64,000 bases of DNA from Bog-159 sp963756605 (GCA_963756605.1 CAVWOT010000009.1:496001-560000); one strand, 5' to 3'; shown: positions 28,618-39,746, counted from the first letter of the stretch. The notes: generated from the sequence alone by a model not told the origin. Numbers and translations are program-made.

Positions 28618-28727
28618 ACGTTTCGTCCTTTCGAAACAGTTATAGTGGCGACGTTCAAAAAACCCAATCGGATCTGACGCCCTTTATATACGAGCACAAT
28701 ACCGATGTCAAGGCCCATTCCCTGTCA
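28618..28727 (-). promoter_or_regulatory. Upstream region of the TonB-receptor gene
   Basis: Contains the AAAGGAC-type ribosome binding site just upstream of the receptor ATG, and about 100 bases before the inverted repeat of the neighbouring IS. No operator was recognised. Insertion of the IS only 110 bp upstream may have altered its control. Confidence 0.4.
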
Positions 28728-28817
28728 TGTTGGTAGCATGTGATCTGTCCGCTTCAATTAGCAGGTGATCTGTCCGCTTGACGCGGATGGGACCCTGAAG
28801 GTGTGAAGCCCGAACAG

Positions 28818-30024
28818 ATGGTCTCATCCGCAGAAATGGAGCGGATGATGAAAGTGCAAGAAGTGATTTTGAAAGCCATGGCCGGGAAGTTGAAGTGGTG
28901 GGAAGCCGCGGAGATCATCGGGGTCTGCGACCGGACCATGCGGCGGTGGCGGGAGCGCTATGAGGAGCACGGCTACGACGGATTGTATGATCGCCGGAAA
29001 GGGCGGCCGGGTCCGAAGCGCGTACCGCTAAAGACGGCGGAGAGAGTGCGGCAGTTGTATCGAGAGAAGTACTTCGATTTCAACGTGCGGCACTTCCACG
29101 AGAAGTTGGTGGAGGAGCACAGCATCGAACTCAGCTACACTCGGGTGAAGATGGCGCTGCAAGGCGCCGGGCTGGTTAGCAAACAGCGGCGGCGGGGGAA
29201 GCAACGACGCCGGCGGCCGCGGCGGCCCTTGCCGGGGATGCTGCACATCGATGCCAGCAAGCACGCCTGGTTTGGGGACGGGCGATACTACGACCTGATC
29301 ACCCTTTTGGACGACGCTACCGGCGAGATCTACTATGCGCAAATTGGTGGCAGAGGAAGGCCCGCGCACGCTGATGCCGGCAGTGCGGGAGGTGATCGAG
29401 CAGCAAGGCATCTTCTGTGCGTTGTACAGCGATCGGGCCAGCCATTTCTTCGTGACGCCGAAGGCCGGTGGCAAGGTGGATGAAAACCAGGTGACCCAGT
29501 TAGGACGGGCTTTGTAGGAGCTGGGAATTAAGATGATTCCGGCCTATTCGCCGCAGGCTCGCGGGCGCATGGAACGGAGCTACCGCACCTGGCAAGGTCG
29601 GTTGCCGCAGGAGTTGCGGCTGCGTAAGATCACCACCGCGGAGGATGCCAACCGCTTGCTACGCCAGGAGTACCAGGCAGAATTCAACCGGCGATTCGCG
29701 GTGGCCGCGGCTGGAAAAGGCAGCGCGTTTGTGCGCACGCGGCGCAAGGATGTGGCCTGGGTGTTCTCGATCCAGCACGAGCGGCGCGTCAATCCCGACA
29801 ACCCCATCGCTTTGGAGAACCGCGTTCTGCAGATCGAGAAGACCCGCTGGCAGAACACGCTGGCGGGCTGCACGGTCAGAGTATACGAACTGCTGGACGG
29901 CACGGTGGTGGTGCGATTTGGACCGCACGAAGTGGGTCGCTGGGCGCCCGGCAGTTTACCAGCGGCGCAGCCCCAGAGGCAGACTGGAGCCAGACCGCTC
30001 GGCCATCAACGGAGGGCGGCGTGA
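28818..30024 (+). pseudogene. ISNCY/IS481-like transposase with frameshift and stop
   Basis: A helix-turn-helix (WWEAAEIIGVCDRTMRRW, about residues 25-45) is followed by an rve integrase core: MLHIDASKHAWFGDGRYYDL (first Asp), CALYSDRASHF (second Asp) and AYSPQARGRMERSYRTWQ (final Glu). An extra A near 29342 shifts the frame after YYAQ, and an AAG-to-TAG change at 29515-29517 interrupts RALKELGIKM. The C-terminal beta-rich region ends RFGPHEVGRWAPG. Two independent lesions make the copy inactive. GTG 28803 or ATG 28818 are possible starts. Confidence 0.8.
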
Positions 30025-30070
30025 AGAATTGGCCTGCGGCAGCAAGGTATTTGGATCGCCCCCTTTCCCG

Positions 30071-30172
30071 CTTCCCCCTCCGGGGGAAAGTGTTTCCCCC
30101 TCCGGGGGGAAAGCCGGGGCGGGCGGCTCCCCCACAAGAGGGGCTGTTCGCCCCCCTTGTGTATCCCCCGCC
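30071..30172. repeat. Tandem GC-rich palindromes inside the IS
   Basis: Two successive palindromes of the form TTCCCCC-TCC-GGGGGAA (30072-30088 and about 30093-30112) are followed by a third, CACAAG-GGGG...CCCC-CTTGTG (about 30130-30160). They form a foldable non-coding insert between the transposase stop and the right inverted repeat, resembling REP-type interspersed palindromes. Confidence 0.65.
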
Positions 30173-30479
30173 GAGAGGGTGCTTTGCAATATAAACCGGA
30201 CATTTCACTTGCTAATAAAACCGGACAACTTGACATGCTACCAACAGGGCCCCTTTTCCTGTCAGCCCGGCCGTGATGACGGGTGTCAGCCGAAGCGCCG
30301 GTTTAGAATGATCTGGATGCGTTCGAGGGCCGGAATCCTGTGCATGGGCATCGGGTTGGCGCTAGCTGCCGCGCGTGACAACACTGCACTCGAGGCGCCG
30401 CAAAGTTTCAGCGTGGAGATTTCGCAGGAGCCGCGCAGGGCGACTACAAGTCAACCGAAGATCCGCTGTGGGCGGGCCT

Positions 30480-30830
30480 GCGCGCTCAACCCGGCCGAGG
30501 ACAATGCCCGTTACTTTCTGGGCCGGTACAAGGGCCACGGCACGTCCGACCTGACGGTCCCGGCCAGCGAGGCGCTGCACCGGGGCGCCGCGTTCGGCGA
30601 TCTGGACCGCGACGGGCGGGTGGACATGGTGGTCACGCGTCTCACAGCCCCTCGTTGGTGCGGCGAAATATCTCCGCGGGCACCGGACATTGGATTGCGC
30701 GTCGTCCAGCGAACGCACCGTGCATTTCGGACCGGACGCCGCGCAACGCATCGACTACCTGGAAGTGGATTGGGCGTCCGCCGCGATTCCCAGCCGGAAG
30801 GCGGCGCGCGGACTACCCGAAATCTCGACG
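30480..30830 (+). pseudogene. CRTAC1/ASPIC-UnbV-type FG-GAP protein remnant
   Basis: One frame gives HRGAAFGDLDRDGRVDMVVT, the FG-GAP repeat preceding the ASPIC domain in CRTAC1-like proteins. Another gives VHFGPDAAQRIDYLEVDWAS, the ASPIC core (usually VHFGLG...ItWPSG). The N-terminal propeller, the connecting residues and the normal C-terminus are missing. It sits directly beyond the right IS end, so the IS or an associated deletion may have destroyed the gene. Confidence 0.55.
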
Positions 30831-30858
30831 CGGGCTGGGTAAGGTCGCCTCAGCGCTA

Positions 30859-30913
30859 TTGACATGCTTCGTCCGTGCATGTTAGTCTTGCATAACAAGC
30901 CTTGCTTAACAAG
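30859..30913 (+). promoter_or_regulatory. Candidate promoter and double operator of the padR operon
   Basis: A TTGACA -35-like hexamer at 30859-30864 is followed after 17-18 bases by a weak -10 (TTAGTC/TAGTCT). Directly after lie two tandem 13-mers, CTTGCATAACAAG (30887-30899) and CTTGCTTAACAAG (30901-30913), each of the palindromic form CTTG-N5-CAAG with a 14-bp period. They sit 17 bp before the padR start, a natural place for autoregulation by PadR. Confidence 0.55.
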
Positions 30914-30930
30914 GTAATGCGAGGGACGCC

Positions 30931-31260
30931 GTGGAAATCGACCGGGAGCTATTGAAAGGAAGCGTCAGCTTATTGCTGCTGAGCCTTCTTTCACGAGGTG
31001 AGATGTACGGATTCGAGATCCTTCAAGAAGCCTCGCGCCGCAGTGCCAATCGTTTCGCGCTTAAGGAAGGCACTCTCTACCCTGCCTTGCATCAACTCGA
31101 GAAGAGGGACCTCATCAAGGCCGAATGGCGCACTGGCGAAAACGGGAGAGAGCGCAAGTATTATTCACTCACGGCCAAAGGCAAAAAGGCCTCCCGGAAG
31201 TATGAAAGGCAGTGGCAGCACCTGACCGGCGTTGTAAAGGCCGTCCTCGAGAGCAATTAA
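30931..31260 (+). CDS. PadR-family transcriptional regulator
   Basis: Encodes 109 residues from a GTG at 30931 with GAGGGA upstream. The PadR winged helix-turn-helix is complete: LLLLSLLSRGEMYGFEILQE, LKEGTLYPALHQLEKRDLI (recognition helix) and RKYYSLTAKGKK (wing). It belongs to the short PadR-s2 class that pairs with HAAS-domain membrane proteins and ADOP permeases in Acidobacteria. It is followed by its partner gene after one base. It likely represses its own operon through the CTTG-N5-CAAG repeats upstream. Confidence 0.92.
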   Translation: MEIDRELLKGSVSLLLLSLLSRGEMYGFEILQEASRRSANRFALKEGTLYPALHQLEKRDLIKAEWRTGENGRERKYYSLTAKGKKASRKYERQWQHLTGVVKAVLESN

Positions 31261-31261
31261 C

Positions 31262-32062
31262 ATGCGCGCCGCCGATGGTTTGATCGAAGAAATCATCGCC
31301 GCATCCCGCATACCGTCGGGAAACCGCCGGCGGGAAGCCGTGCGCGAGCTGCGCTCCCATGTCGAAGACTTCGTACTCATCGCGCGCGGCGCCGGTCATG
31401 GCGACGACGAGATCGAGAGGATGGTTCTTGAGAGTTTTGGCGATCCGCGGCAAATGGCCCGCAACTTTGCGTGGGCTTACCGGCGGGAGCGCGCTATCCT
31501 GGGCGTTACCGTTTTCGGGCTTTCCACGATGGTGGTAGCGATCGTGATGGCGGCCGGGATACTGGCGGCGCAGGCCGGCCTGGCGATCGGCTTCGGGATC
31601 CCCCTCCCGGGAGTACTGGCCTCCCGCCATACGGTGATTGAAGCCATTGACATCCTGACCACGGTGGCGGCTTACACCGGGCTCATCTCGCTGGAGCGCC
31701 TCTTCGACCGGCGTGGTTTTCAAAAATCGATCACCGGTCTTTCATTTATTTTCGCCATTCTGATCGGCGCTTCTGTACTTGCAAGGGCCTTTACATCGTT
31801 TCTGATTTTCGGATTCGTAAACGCCATCTTCCTGCGATCGGTCCGGGAGTTTCTGGCGAACTGGAGAGCACGGCTGGGCGTCGTGGTGGCGTGTTTCCTG
31901 CTCTTCGCGGTTATCCTGTTCCGGGTTCGATCGTCGGGATATCAGTCTTCCGCCGCTGCCGGTTTAGCCAGCTGGGTGGTGATGGGCGCCGGCTACCAAC
32001 TGATGACGGGAATCGCGGTGCTGGTCGATCGCAGCCTGTTTAAAGGGTTTCAGCAACGATAA
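31262..32062 (+). CDS. PadR-associated membrane protein with HAAS/permease-prefix domain
   Basis: Encodes 266 residues. The N-terminal 75 residues are helical and match the HAAS (permease prefix) type: NRRREAVRELRSHVEDFVL and IERMVLESFGDPRQMARNF. Five or six membrane segments follow. In related operons such proteins link a PadR regulator to a membrane transporter and are thought to sense or relay its state. The ATG lies one base after the padR stop and the gene ends 5 bp before the ADOP permease, so the three genes form one operon. Confidence 0.8.
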   Translation: MRAADGLIEEIIAASRIPSGNRRREAVRELRSHVEDFVLIARGAGHGDDEIERMVLESFGDPRQMARNFAWAYRRERAILGVTVFGLSTMVVAIVMAAGILAAQAGLAIGFGIPLPGVLASRHTVIEAIDILTTVAAYTGLISLERLFDRRGFQKSITGLSFIFAILIGASVLARAFTSFLIFGFVNAIFLRSVREFLANWRARLGVVVACFLLFAVILFRVRSSGYQSSAAAGLASWVVMGAGYQLMTGIAVLVDRSLFKGFQQR

Positions 32063-32067
32063 GTTTT

Positions 32068-34497
32068 ATGATGCAAGACCTTCGTTTCGGAATTCGCATG
32101 CTGCGGCGCAACCCGGGGTTCTCGCTTCTCGCGTTCCTCTGCCTAAGCCTGGGGATCGGCGCAACCACGTCAGTCTTCAGCTGGATCGAGGGAATCCTGC
32201 TGCGTCCGTTCCCGCTGGTGATCCACCAGGACCGGATGGTCGCCATCACCGGCACTGATCGCACCGGCCGCACAGAGGTCTCGTGGCCCGACCTTCAGGA
32301 CCTGCGAAAAAGCTGCACTCTGGTCGACGCCTTTATCGCGGAGCACATAGGCGGTGCTACGCTCAGCATCGGTGAACGCGCCGAACGCGCCACCGGGAGC
32401 GTAGTTTCCGCCAACTATTTCGAGGCCCTGGGTATCCGGCCGATCCTGGGCCGCACGTTCGACCCGCGGGAGGACACCGGGCGCAACGCGCATCCGGTCA
32501 CGGTCATCAGCTACCAGGCCTGGAAGGATCGCTACCATGGCGACTCCGCGATCATCGGCAAGGCGCAAAGGCTGAACGGCGTCGAGCACACCATTATCGG
32601 CGTCATGCCTGAGGGTTTTTTCGGAACCTTCGTCGGATATGCGTTCCAGTTCTGGGTTCCGGTTTCGATGGAAGAGGCGTTCGAGGGCGGCGGCTACAAG
32701 CTGGAGAACCGCGGCGCGCGTTGGATCGAAGGCTTCGCGTTCCTCAAGCCCGGCGTGACGATCGAGCAGGCTCAGGCGGAGATATCAGCAATCGGAAAAC
32801 GGCTGGAAGGGGCGTATCCGGAGACGAATCGCGGCCGCGGCTACAAGCTGTATCCGTTATGGCAAACGCCCTTCAACAACGCAGGCACTTTGCTCTCCAC
32901 ACTGCGGATTTCCCTGGTGGTCGCGTGCCTGGTGCTGCTCATTGCCTGCGCCAATGTCGGCAACCTGCTGCTGGCCAGGTCATTTGCAAGACGTCACGAG
33001 ATGATCGTCCGGGTTGCAGTAGGTGCCGGGCGTTGGCGACTGCTGCGGCAACTCCTGACCGAGGGCCTGCTTCTTTCGGTCGCGTCGGCCGCGGGCGGGC
33101 TCCTTCTGGCGAACTGGTGCCGCAACCTGATTAAGCTGCTGTTTCCCCCCACGCCCGCCGGTATTGTGATCAACCTTCCCGCCGCAATGGATTGGCGCGT
33201 CCTGGCACTCAGCGCCGGGGTGTGCCTGGTCTCGACTGTGCTGTTCGGGCTGGTTCCGGCGGTGCAGGCAGGCAAGATCGACCTCGCCGCGGGAATAAAG
33301 TCGGAATCGGGCGGCGTGGTGGGCGGGCGCGGGAAGGCGCGGATTCGCTCCGGCCTGGTCCTCGTCCAAGTGTCGCTGAGCTTCATCCTGCTGGTCGGAA
33401 CGGGGCTGCTGTTGAAGAGCCTGCGTGCCATGCGGGATACGGACCTGGGCTTTTCGACGCAGGGTGTCCTGACCAGCTCCGTTGACATGGTCGGCGCCGG
33501 TTACGACGGGCCGCGCATGCGGAATTATCAGGATCAGTTCAGCGATCGCATTCGGCGAATCGGCGGCGTCGAGTCGATTGCATGGTCGCGCAGCGTGCCA
33601 TTCAGTTATCGAGGTTATGCCTCCGCGGCCATCGCGGTCGACGGATTTGTGGCGGAGCCGGGCGAGCAGCCGACCGTTGAATACAACGAGGTCGGGCCCG
33701 GATATCTTTCCACATTAGGGATCCAGTTGATCGCGGGCCGGGAATTCACGCGCGCCGATAACGAGACCTCCGTACCGGTCGCCATGGTGAATGAAACCAT
33801 GGTGCAGAGGTTCTGGCGCGGCGAGAACCCGGTCGGAAAGCGGCTGCAGGTGGATGGCCGGTGGCTGCAGGTGGTCGGCGTCGCCAAAAACTCCAAGTAC
33901 GCCAGCTTGCTCGAAACCTCCAAGCCCTTTTTCTACGTACCGCTGCGGCAGGGCGCCGGCGGCCAGAACTTTCAGATCCGGACGCGGCGCGGCGCGGGAG
34001 CGCTGGCTAATGAGCTGGTTCGCGAGGTGAAGGCGATCGATGCGAACCTGGCTCCCGGCGAGCTCATCACGATGCGAGAACAGGTGGATCGAAGGAACTG
34101 GAGCCGGCGCGCCGCGGTCAGCCTGCTCACCATTTTCGGCAGCATCGCGCTCCTGCTGGCTGGCATCGGGCTATACGGCGTGATGTCATATGCGGTGTCC
34201 CAGAGCACGCGGGAACTGGGCCTGCGGATGGCGCTCGGCGCGCGCGCCCCGGATCTATTACGGATCGTGATGTCGCACGGACTTGGCCTGACCTTCGCCG
34301 GGATGGCGGTGGGCGCCGGGATCGCCCTGGGATTGACGCGTTTGATGGGCGACTTGCTTTATAAAGTAAGCCCCCGCGATCCCGCTCCATTCGGATGGGC
34401 CTTCCTGGTGATGACCTTCGCCGCGCTGGCCGCGAGTTTGCTCCCCGGCGTGCGGGCCACGCGTACCGATCCGGTGCGGGCATTGCGAGACAACTAG
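32068..34497 (+). CDS. ADOP-type MacB/FtsX-like permease
   Basis: Encodes 809 residues. The N-terminal membrane helix (GFSLLAFLCLSLGIGATTSV) is followed by a MacB periplasmic core domain (about 60-270), a three-helix FtsX unit near 285-400 (ISLVVACLVLLIACANVGNL, SFARRHEMIVRVAVGAGRWR), a fourth central helix near 430, a second periplasmic core (450-650) and a final FtsX unit (about 680-805, with QSTRELGLRMALGARAPDLL). This duplicated layout without a cognate ATPase is the acidobacterial duplicated orphan permease (TIGR03434). No ABC ATPase is adjacent. It is probably an export or mechanotransmission protein of the inner membrane, third gene of the padR operon. Confidence 0.93.
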   Translation: MMQDLRFGIRMLRRNPGFSLLAFLCLSLGIGATTSVFSWIEGILLRPFPLVIHQDRMVAITGTDRTGRTEVSWPDLQDLRKSCTLVDAFIAEHIGGATLSIGERAERATGSVVSANYFEALGIRPILGRTFDPREDTGRNAHPVTVISYQAWKDRYHGDSAIIGKAQRLNGVEHTIIGVMPEGFFGTFVGYAFQFWVPVSMEEAFEGGGYKLENRGARWIEGFAFLKPGVTIEQAQAEISAIGKRLEGAYPETNRGRGYKLYPLWQTPFNNAGTLLSTLRISLVVACLVLLIACANVGNLLLARSFARRHEMIVRVAVGAGRWRLLRQLLTEGLLLSVASAAGGLLLANWCRNLIKLLFPPTPAGIVINLPAAMDWRVLALSAGVCLVSTVLFGLVPAVQAGKIDLAAGIKSESGGVVGGRGKARIRSGLVLVQVSLSFILLVGTGLLLKSLRAMRDTDLGFSTQGVLTSSVDMVGAGYDGPRMRNYQDQFSDRIRRIGGVESIAWSRSVPFSYRGYASAAIAVDGFVAEPGEQPTVEYNEVGPGYLSTLGIQLIAGREFTRADNETSVPVAMVNETMVQRFWRGENPVGKRLQVDGRWLQVVGVAKNSKYASLLETSKPFFYVPLRQGAGGQNFQIRTRRGAGALANELVREVKAIDANLAPGELITMREQVDRRNWSRRAAVSLLTIFGSIALLLAGIGLYGVMSYAVSQSTRELGLRMALGARAPDLLRIVMSHGLGLTFAGMAVGAGIALGLTRLMGDLLYKVSPRDPAPFGWAFLVMTFAALAASLLPGVRATRTDPVRALRDN

Positions 34498-34505
34498 GCC
34501 TGCGG

Positions 34506-35909
34506 CTATCTCCGCACAGGCAATCCTGGGGCGACGCCATCCACTAATTCGCCGTCTCTTACTACGAAGCTCCCATTTACCAGCACATCCTGGATTCCTA
34601 CGGAATACTGCGCCGGATTCTCGAACGTGGCGCGGTCGATCACGCGCGCCGCATCGAACACGGTGATGTCCGCGTCGGCACCCACGGCGATGCGCCCTTT
34701 CGTCCGCATGCCCAGGCGATCGGCAGGCATCGCCGTCATTTTGCGCAGCGCATCCATCAGGCTTAGCGCGTGCTGTTCGCGCACGTAGCGGCCGAGAACG
34801 CGCGCATAAGTTCCAGCCGCCCGCGGATGCCCCTTGCCGTTATCCAGAATGCCGTCGCTGGCGATCATGGTCAGTGGATCGGCGATGGCCAGCCGCACCA
34901 CGTCTTCCGGAATCGAATGGATGGCCACCATGCCGCCCTGTTGACGATAGCGCGCGAAAGATTCCGCCGTGAGCCGCTCGCCCGTGAGCGCCCATTGCAG
35001 ATCGCCGAACGAGATGCCGCCCTGCTTGGCCTGCCAGCCTTCATCGAACACCGCCGAACCAAGATCGGTCATGCCCGCCGTGTACGGATACATCTCGGTG
35101 GTCACGTCCAATCCGCTGCGCCGGGCGCCGCGGATCATTTCGAGACAGAGGGCTGTTTCGCGCAATCCCATGCTGGTGATATGCACCACGTGCAGCGATG
35201 CGCCGGTGACCGCCGCATCGGCGATCACTTCCTGCAGTGCATCGATCACGCCCGGCTCCACAGGCCCGCCGTTGCGTATGTGGACGTAGATTGCGGTTTT
35301 GCGCTTGCCCGCGAGAGAAAACAGCTCCAGGATCTCGGCGCGGGTGGCCAGCGGGACATAAGCGATGCCCATGCCGATGCCCAGGGCACCGTCGTCCAGC
35401 CCGCGGCTCACCAGGTCGAAAACCTGCCGCTGTTGTTCGGGCGTCGCCGCGCCCTTGGCGGTATCGTGCGGCAGCAGTTTGCCGGTATCGTGCATCACGG
35501 CCATACGCGCGGGGATGTGGCCGGATGTGGCGCCGAAATTGATCAGGGCGCGACCCTCACGCGCGGCATACCACTCCGGCACCGGCGAAACCCCGACTTC
35601 CATTTCGAGCGCGGTGGTTACGCCGTCGCGCGCTTTGAAGCGGTAGTTCTCGGGCGTCTGTCCGTGCGAATGCAGGTCGATAAAGCCCGGCGCGACCACC
35701 AATCCCGCAGCGTCGAGCGTGGTGCGGCCCGTCAGCGGCGTTTCAGATATGGCTGAGATTTTGCCGCCTTGGATGCCGATGAATCGCACGGCGTCCAGGC
35801 CGGAAGCCGGATCTATCACGCGGCCGTTTGCGATTACCACGTCGTATTCCTGGGCTTCCGCGGCGCACGCCAGAATGCCGGCAATAAATAGCGGGATGGC
35901 GAATCGCAT
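34506..35909 (-). CDS. Secreted D-aminoacylase / N-acyl-D-amino-acid deacylase
   Basis: About 467 residues from the ATG at 35909, which begins a signal peptide (MRFAIPLFIAGILACAAEAQ). It is an amidohydrolase-superfamily beta-barrel with the metal-binding HSHGQ, a conserved TSGHIPARMAVM, HVVHITSMG, ASDGILDNGKGHPRAAGTYA (catalytic Asp region) and C-terminal GRIAVGADADITVFDAARV. Family members remove acyl groups from N-acyl-D-amino acids or related dipeptides, here outside the cytoplasm. It converges with the padR operon, with the two 3' ends 8 bp apart. Confidence 0.87.
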   Translation of the reverse strand: MRFAIPLFIAGILACAAEAQEYDVVIANGRVIDPASGLDAVRFIGIQGGKISAISETPLTGRTTLDAAGLVVAPGFIDLHSHGQTPENYRFKARDGVTTALEMEVGVSPVPEWYAAREGRALINFGATSGHIPARMAVMHDTGKLLPHDTAKGAATPEQQRQVFDLVSRGLDDGALGIGMGIAYVPLATRAEILELFSLAGKRKTAIYVHIRNGGPVEPGVIDALQEVIADAAVTGASLHVVHITSMGLRETALCLEMIRGARRSGLDVTTEMYPYTAGMTDLGSAVFDEGWQAKQGGISFGDLQWALTGERLTAESFARYRQQGGMVAIHSIPEDVVRLAIADPLTMIASDGILDNGKGHPRAAGTYARVLGRYVREQHALSLMDALRKMTAMPADRLGMRTKGRIAVGADADITVFDAARVIDRATFENPAQYSVGIQDVLVNGSFVVRDGELVDGVAPGLPVRR

Positions 35910-35928
35910 GATCCCTCTATGGTACCTG

Positions 35929-37735
<1,807 letters not shown>

Positions 37736-37758
37736 TTGTTTCAGGATAACCTAGGAAG

Positions 37759-38094
37759 GTGCTCCGCCTCTTGTACGCGCTCGAGTTCCTGATTGCGCTG
37801 ATCGCCACTTTTACCGTATGGAGCCAGGTAGGCGGACAGGGCCATCTGGACCTGATGGCATGGTATTGGAAGCTGTGCCTGGGAGCCGGCATCGCATTTG
37901 CTACCGTGAAAGCAACTTCCGCCGGCGTGGCGGGCCAGCGCACGTGGAATTCCCGCACGCTGCGATGGATTTCGATTATTCTCGCGCTGGCGCTGGCTTG
38001 CGGCGCAGTCACTTACTACTATCACGTGACCGAGCCGGCCGACGACGATCAGGATCAACAGGATAGCGCGCCGAGTTCACAGACCGCGCTGTAA
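37759..38094 (+). CDS. Small membrane protein of unknown function
   Basis: Encodes 111 residues from a GTG at 37759. Three predicted membrane segments: LLYALEFLIALIATFTVW, WKLCLGAGIAFATV and ISIILALALACGAVTYYY. The C-terminal tail is acidic (EPADDDQDQQD). The family is not recognised. It is divergent from the ABC-F gene, and the 24-bp gap leaves little room for separate promoters. Confidence 0.6.
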   Translation: MLRLLYALEFLIALIATFTVWSQVGGQGHLDLMAWYWKLCLGAGIAFATVKATSAGVAGQRTWNSRTLRWISIILALALACGAVTYYYHVTEPADDDQDQQDSAPSSQTAL

Positions 38095-38132
38095 TGCGCC
38101 GTGGGGCAGACCTCCAGACCCGCTCCACCCTG

Positions 38133-39746
38133 TCAGCGCGCGGTTTTCAGTTCCAGGCGGCGCTGCCTGAGCCAGCGCAGGCGGCTCTGCTGCTCCTGAT
38201 AGAGAGTGCCCCAACCGGCCCAATAGTAGCCTGCGACGAACAGCAGCAGGAACGGAATGGAAAAGAAATTATAAGTATCGATGGCGAATGCGATCATGGC
38301 CACGAAGTAAGTGCCCACCGCGATTTCGATGTACGGCAACAGGCCGCTCTTGCGGCGGTATTTCTTGTGCTCCAGGTTCATGGGCCGGTCGCCAATAGCG
38401 AACTTAGGGGTGCGGACAAAACCGCTGGTAATGCCGAAGAGCGCCTCCAGCACCGCGCGCGTATTCACCACGGTCAACGCCACACCGACCGCCATCAGTA
38501 CCGGCAGCAGCAGAATGGAACGCTTCCAATTCTTCGGATATAGCTCGCGCTGCGCCACCACGTAGAACGCGGAGATAGACCAGAAGGCGGCCATAATGAG
38601 TGGCAGATCGATAAAGACCATCTGCCACACGCCCATATAGAAGCGCACGATCATGACCGGCAGCATCAGCGCCGAAACCACCACCATCAACGGATACGAG
38701 ATGTTGGGTGTGAGATGCATGAACGCCTCGACCTTCACGCGGCGGGGGACATCCGCGCGGAAGATCAGAGGCAGCAACTTGCGCGCGCATTGCGTCAGGC
38801 CCTTGGCCCAGCGCGATTGCTGCACCTGGAATCCGTGCATCTCCACAGGCAGTTCGGAAGGGCATTCAAGGCCGGGCATATAGACGAAGCGCCAGCCCTT
38901 CAATTGCGCGCGGTAGCTGAGATCGGAATCTTCAGTGAGGGTGTCATGCTGCCAGCCGCCGGCATCTTCGATCATCCGCCGGCGCAAGATGCCGGCCGTG
39001 CCGTTGAAGTTGAAGAAATAGCCGGCGCGCGAACGAGCCCCATGCTCCAGGATAAAGTGGCCGTCGAGCAGCATGGCTTCGACTTCGGTGAGGAAGCTGT
39101 AATCCCGGTTCAGGTAGCTCCAGCGCGTCTGCACGACGCCCACGGTCGAATCCGCGAAATGATGAATGGTGCGCGTGAGGAAATCCGGCGGGGGTACGAA
39201 ATCGGCATCGAAGATCGCCACGAATTCACCGGTGGCGGTCTTCAGCCCTTCCTGCAGCGCCCCGGCTTTGAAACCTTCGCGATTATTGCGGTGATGATAT
39301 TCGAAGGGAAGCCCCAGCGCGCAATAGCGCTCGACAAGCGCCTCGGCGAAGGGCGCGGTATCGTCGGTAGAATCGTCCAACACCTGGATCTGGAGCAAGT
39401 CGCGCGGGTACTCAATGTGACTTACTTCGTCAATCAGCCGTTCGATGACATACCGTTCGTTGAAGATAGGCAGTTGAATGGTGACCCGCGGCAGCTGCGC
39501 GAACTGTTTGGGAGGCTCGCCGGTGGCTTTCTTGCGATGCTTGAAATAAGTGCGAATGATCTCGTAGCGATGCACGCCGTAAATCGAGAGCACGGACAAA
39601 ATCGCAAAATACGGGATCAGAATCGCCCAATCGAACCAGCCAAGCTGATGAATGCCGCTGAAGGTGTCGTCGAACAGACCGCGCACCATGCGGGAAGTGG
39701 CTGAATTGGCGGCCAGAAATGCAATGGGGAGCAGGGTAGCTATCAT
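38133..39746 (-). CDS. Cellulose-synthase-like family 2 glycosyltransferase
   Basis: About 537 residues from the ATG at 39746; a GTG at 39773 is possible. An N-terminal membrane helix is followed by a processive GT2 domain with VLDDSTDDT, VAIFDADFVPPPDF (DxD-like), TEDSDLSYRAQLKGW (catalytic TED) and QQSRWAKG (QxxRW). Four C-terminal membrane segments follow. These are the motifs of BcsA/CslA-type synthases that polymerise sugars while passing them through the membrane. No PilZ domain, BcsB or BcsZ gene is nearby, so the product is probably not canonical cellulose; a mannan or similar glycan is possible. Confidence 0.9.
   Translation of the reverse strand: MIATLLPIAFLAANSATSRMVRGLFDDTFSGIHQLGWFDWAILIPYFAILSVLSIYGVHRYEIIRTYFKHRKKATGEPPKQFAQLPRVTIQLPIFNERYVIERLIDEVSHIEYPRDLLQIQVLDDSTDDTAPFAEALVERYCALGLPFEYHHRNNREGFKAGALQEGLKTATGEFVAIFDADFVPPPDFLTRTIHHFADSTVGVVQTRWSYLNRDYSFLTEVEAMLLDGHFILEHGARSRAGYFFNFNGTAGILRRRMIEDAGGWQHDTLTEDSDLSYRAQLKGWRFVYMPGLECPSELPVEMHGFQVQQSRWAKGLTQCARKLLPLIFRADVPRRVKVEAFMHLTPNISYPLMVVVSALMLPVMIVRFYMGVWQMVFIDLPLIMAAFWSISAFYVVAQRELYPKNWKRSILLLPVLMAVGVALTVVNTRAVLEALFGITSGFVRTPKFAIGDRPMNLEHKKYRRKSGLLPYIEIAVGTYFVAMIAFAIDTYNFFSIPFLLLFVAGYYWAGWGTLYQEQQSRLRWLRQRRLELKTAR

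Larger units (their letters stand above)
28728..30246 (+). mobile_element. Inactivated insertion sequence with integrase-core transposase
   Basis: Ends begin TGTTGGTAGCATG at both 28728 (direct) and 30246 (inverted). Each end also carries two copies of a CTGTCCGCTT/TTGTCCGGTT-like motif; at the left end GTGATCTGTCCGCTT occurs twice, 25 bases apart. These look like transposase binding sites. No clear target duplication is seen. About 220 bp of palindromic non-coding DNA lies between the transposase gene and the right end. Confidence 0.75.

Noticed and set aside
29645..30862. 405-codon plus-strand frame
   Set aside because: It crosses the transposase in a wrong frame, the palindromic insert and the IS end; only its far 3' part holds a real gene fragment.
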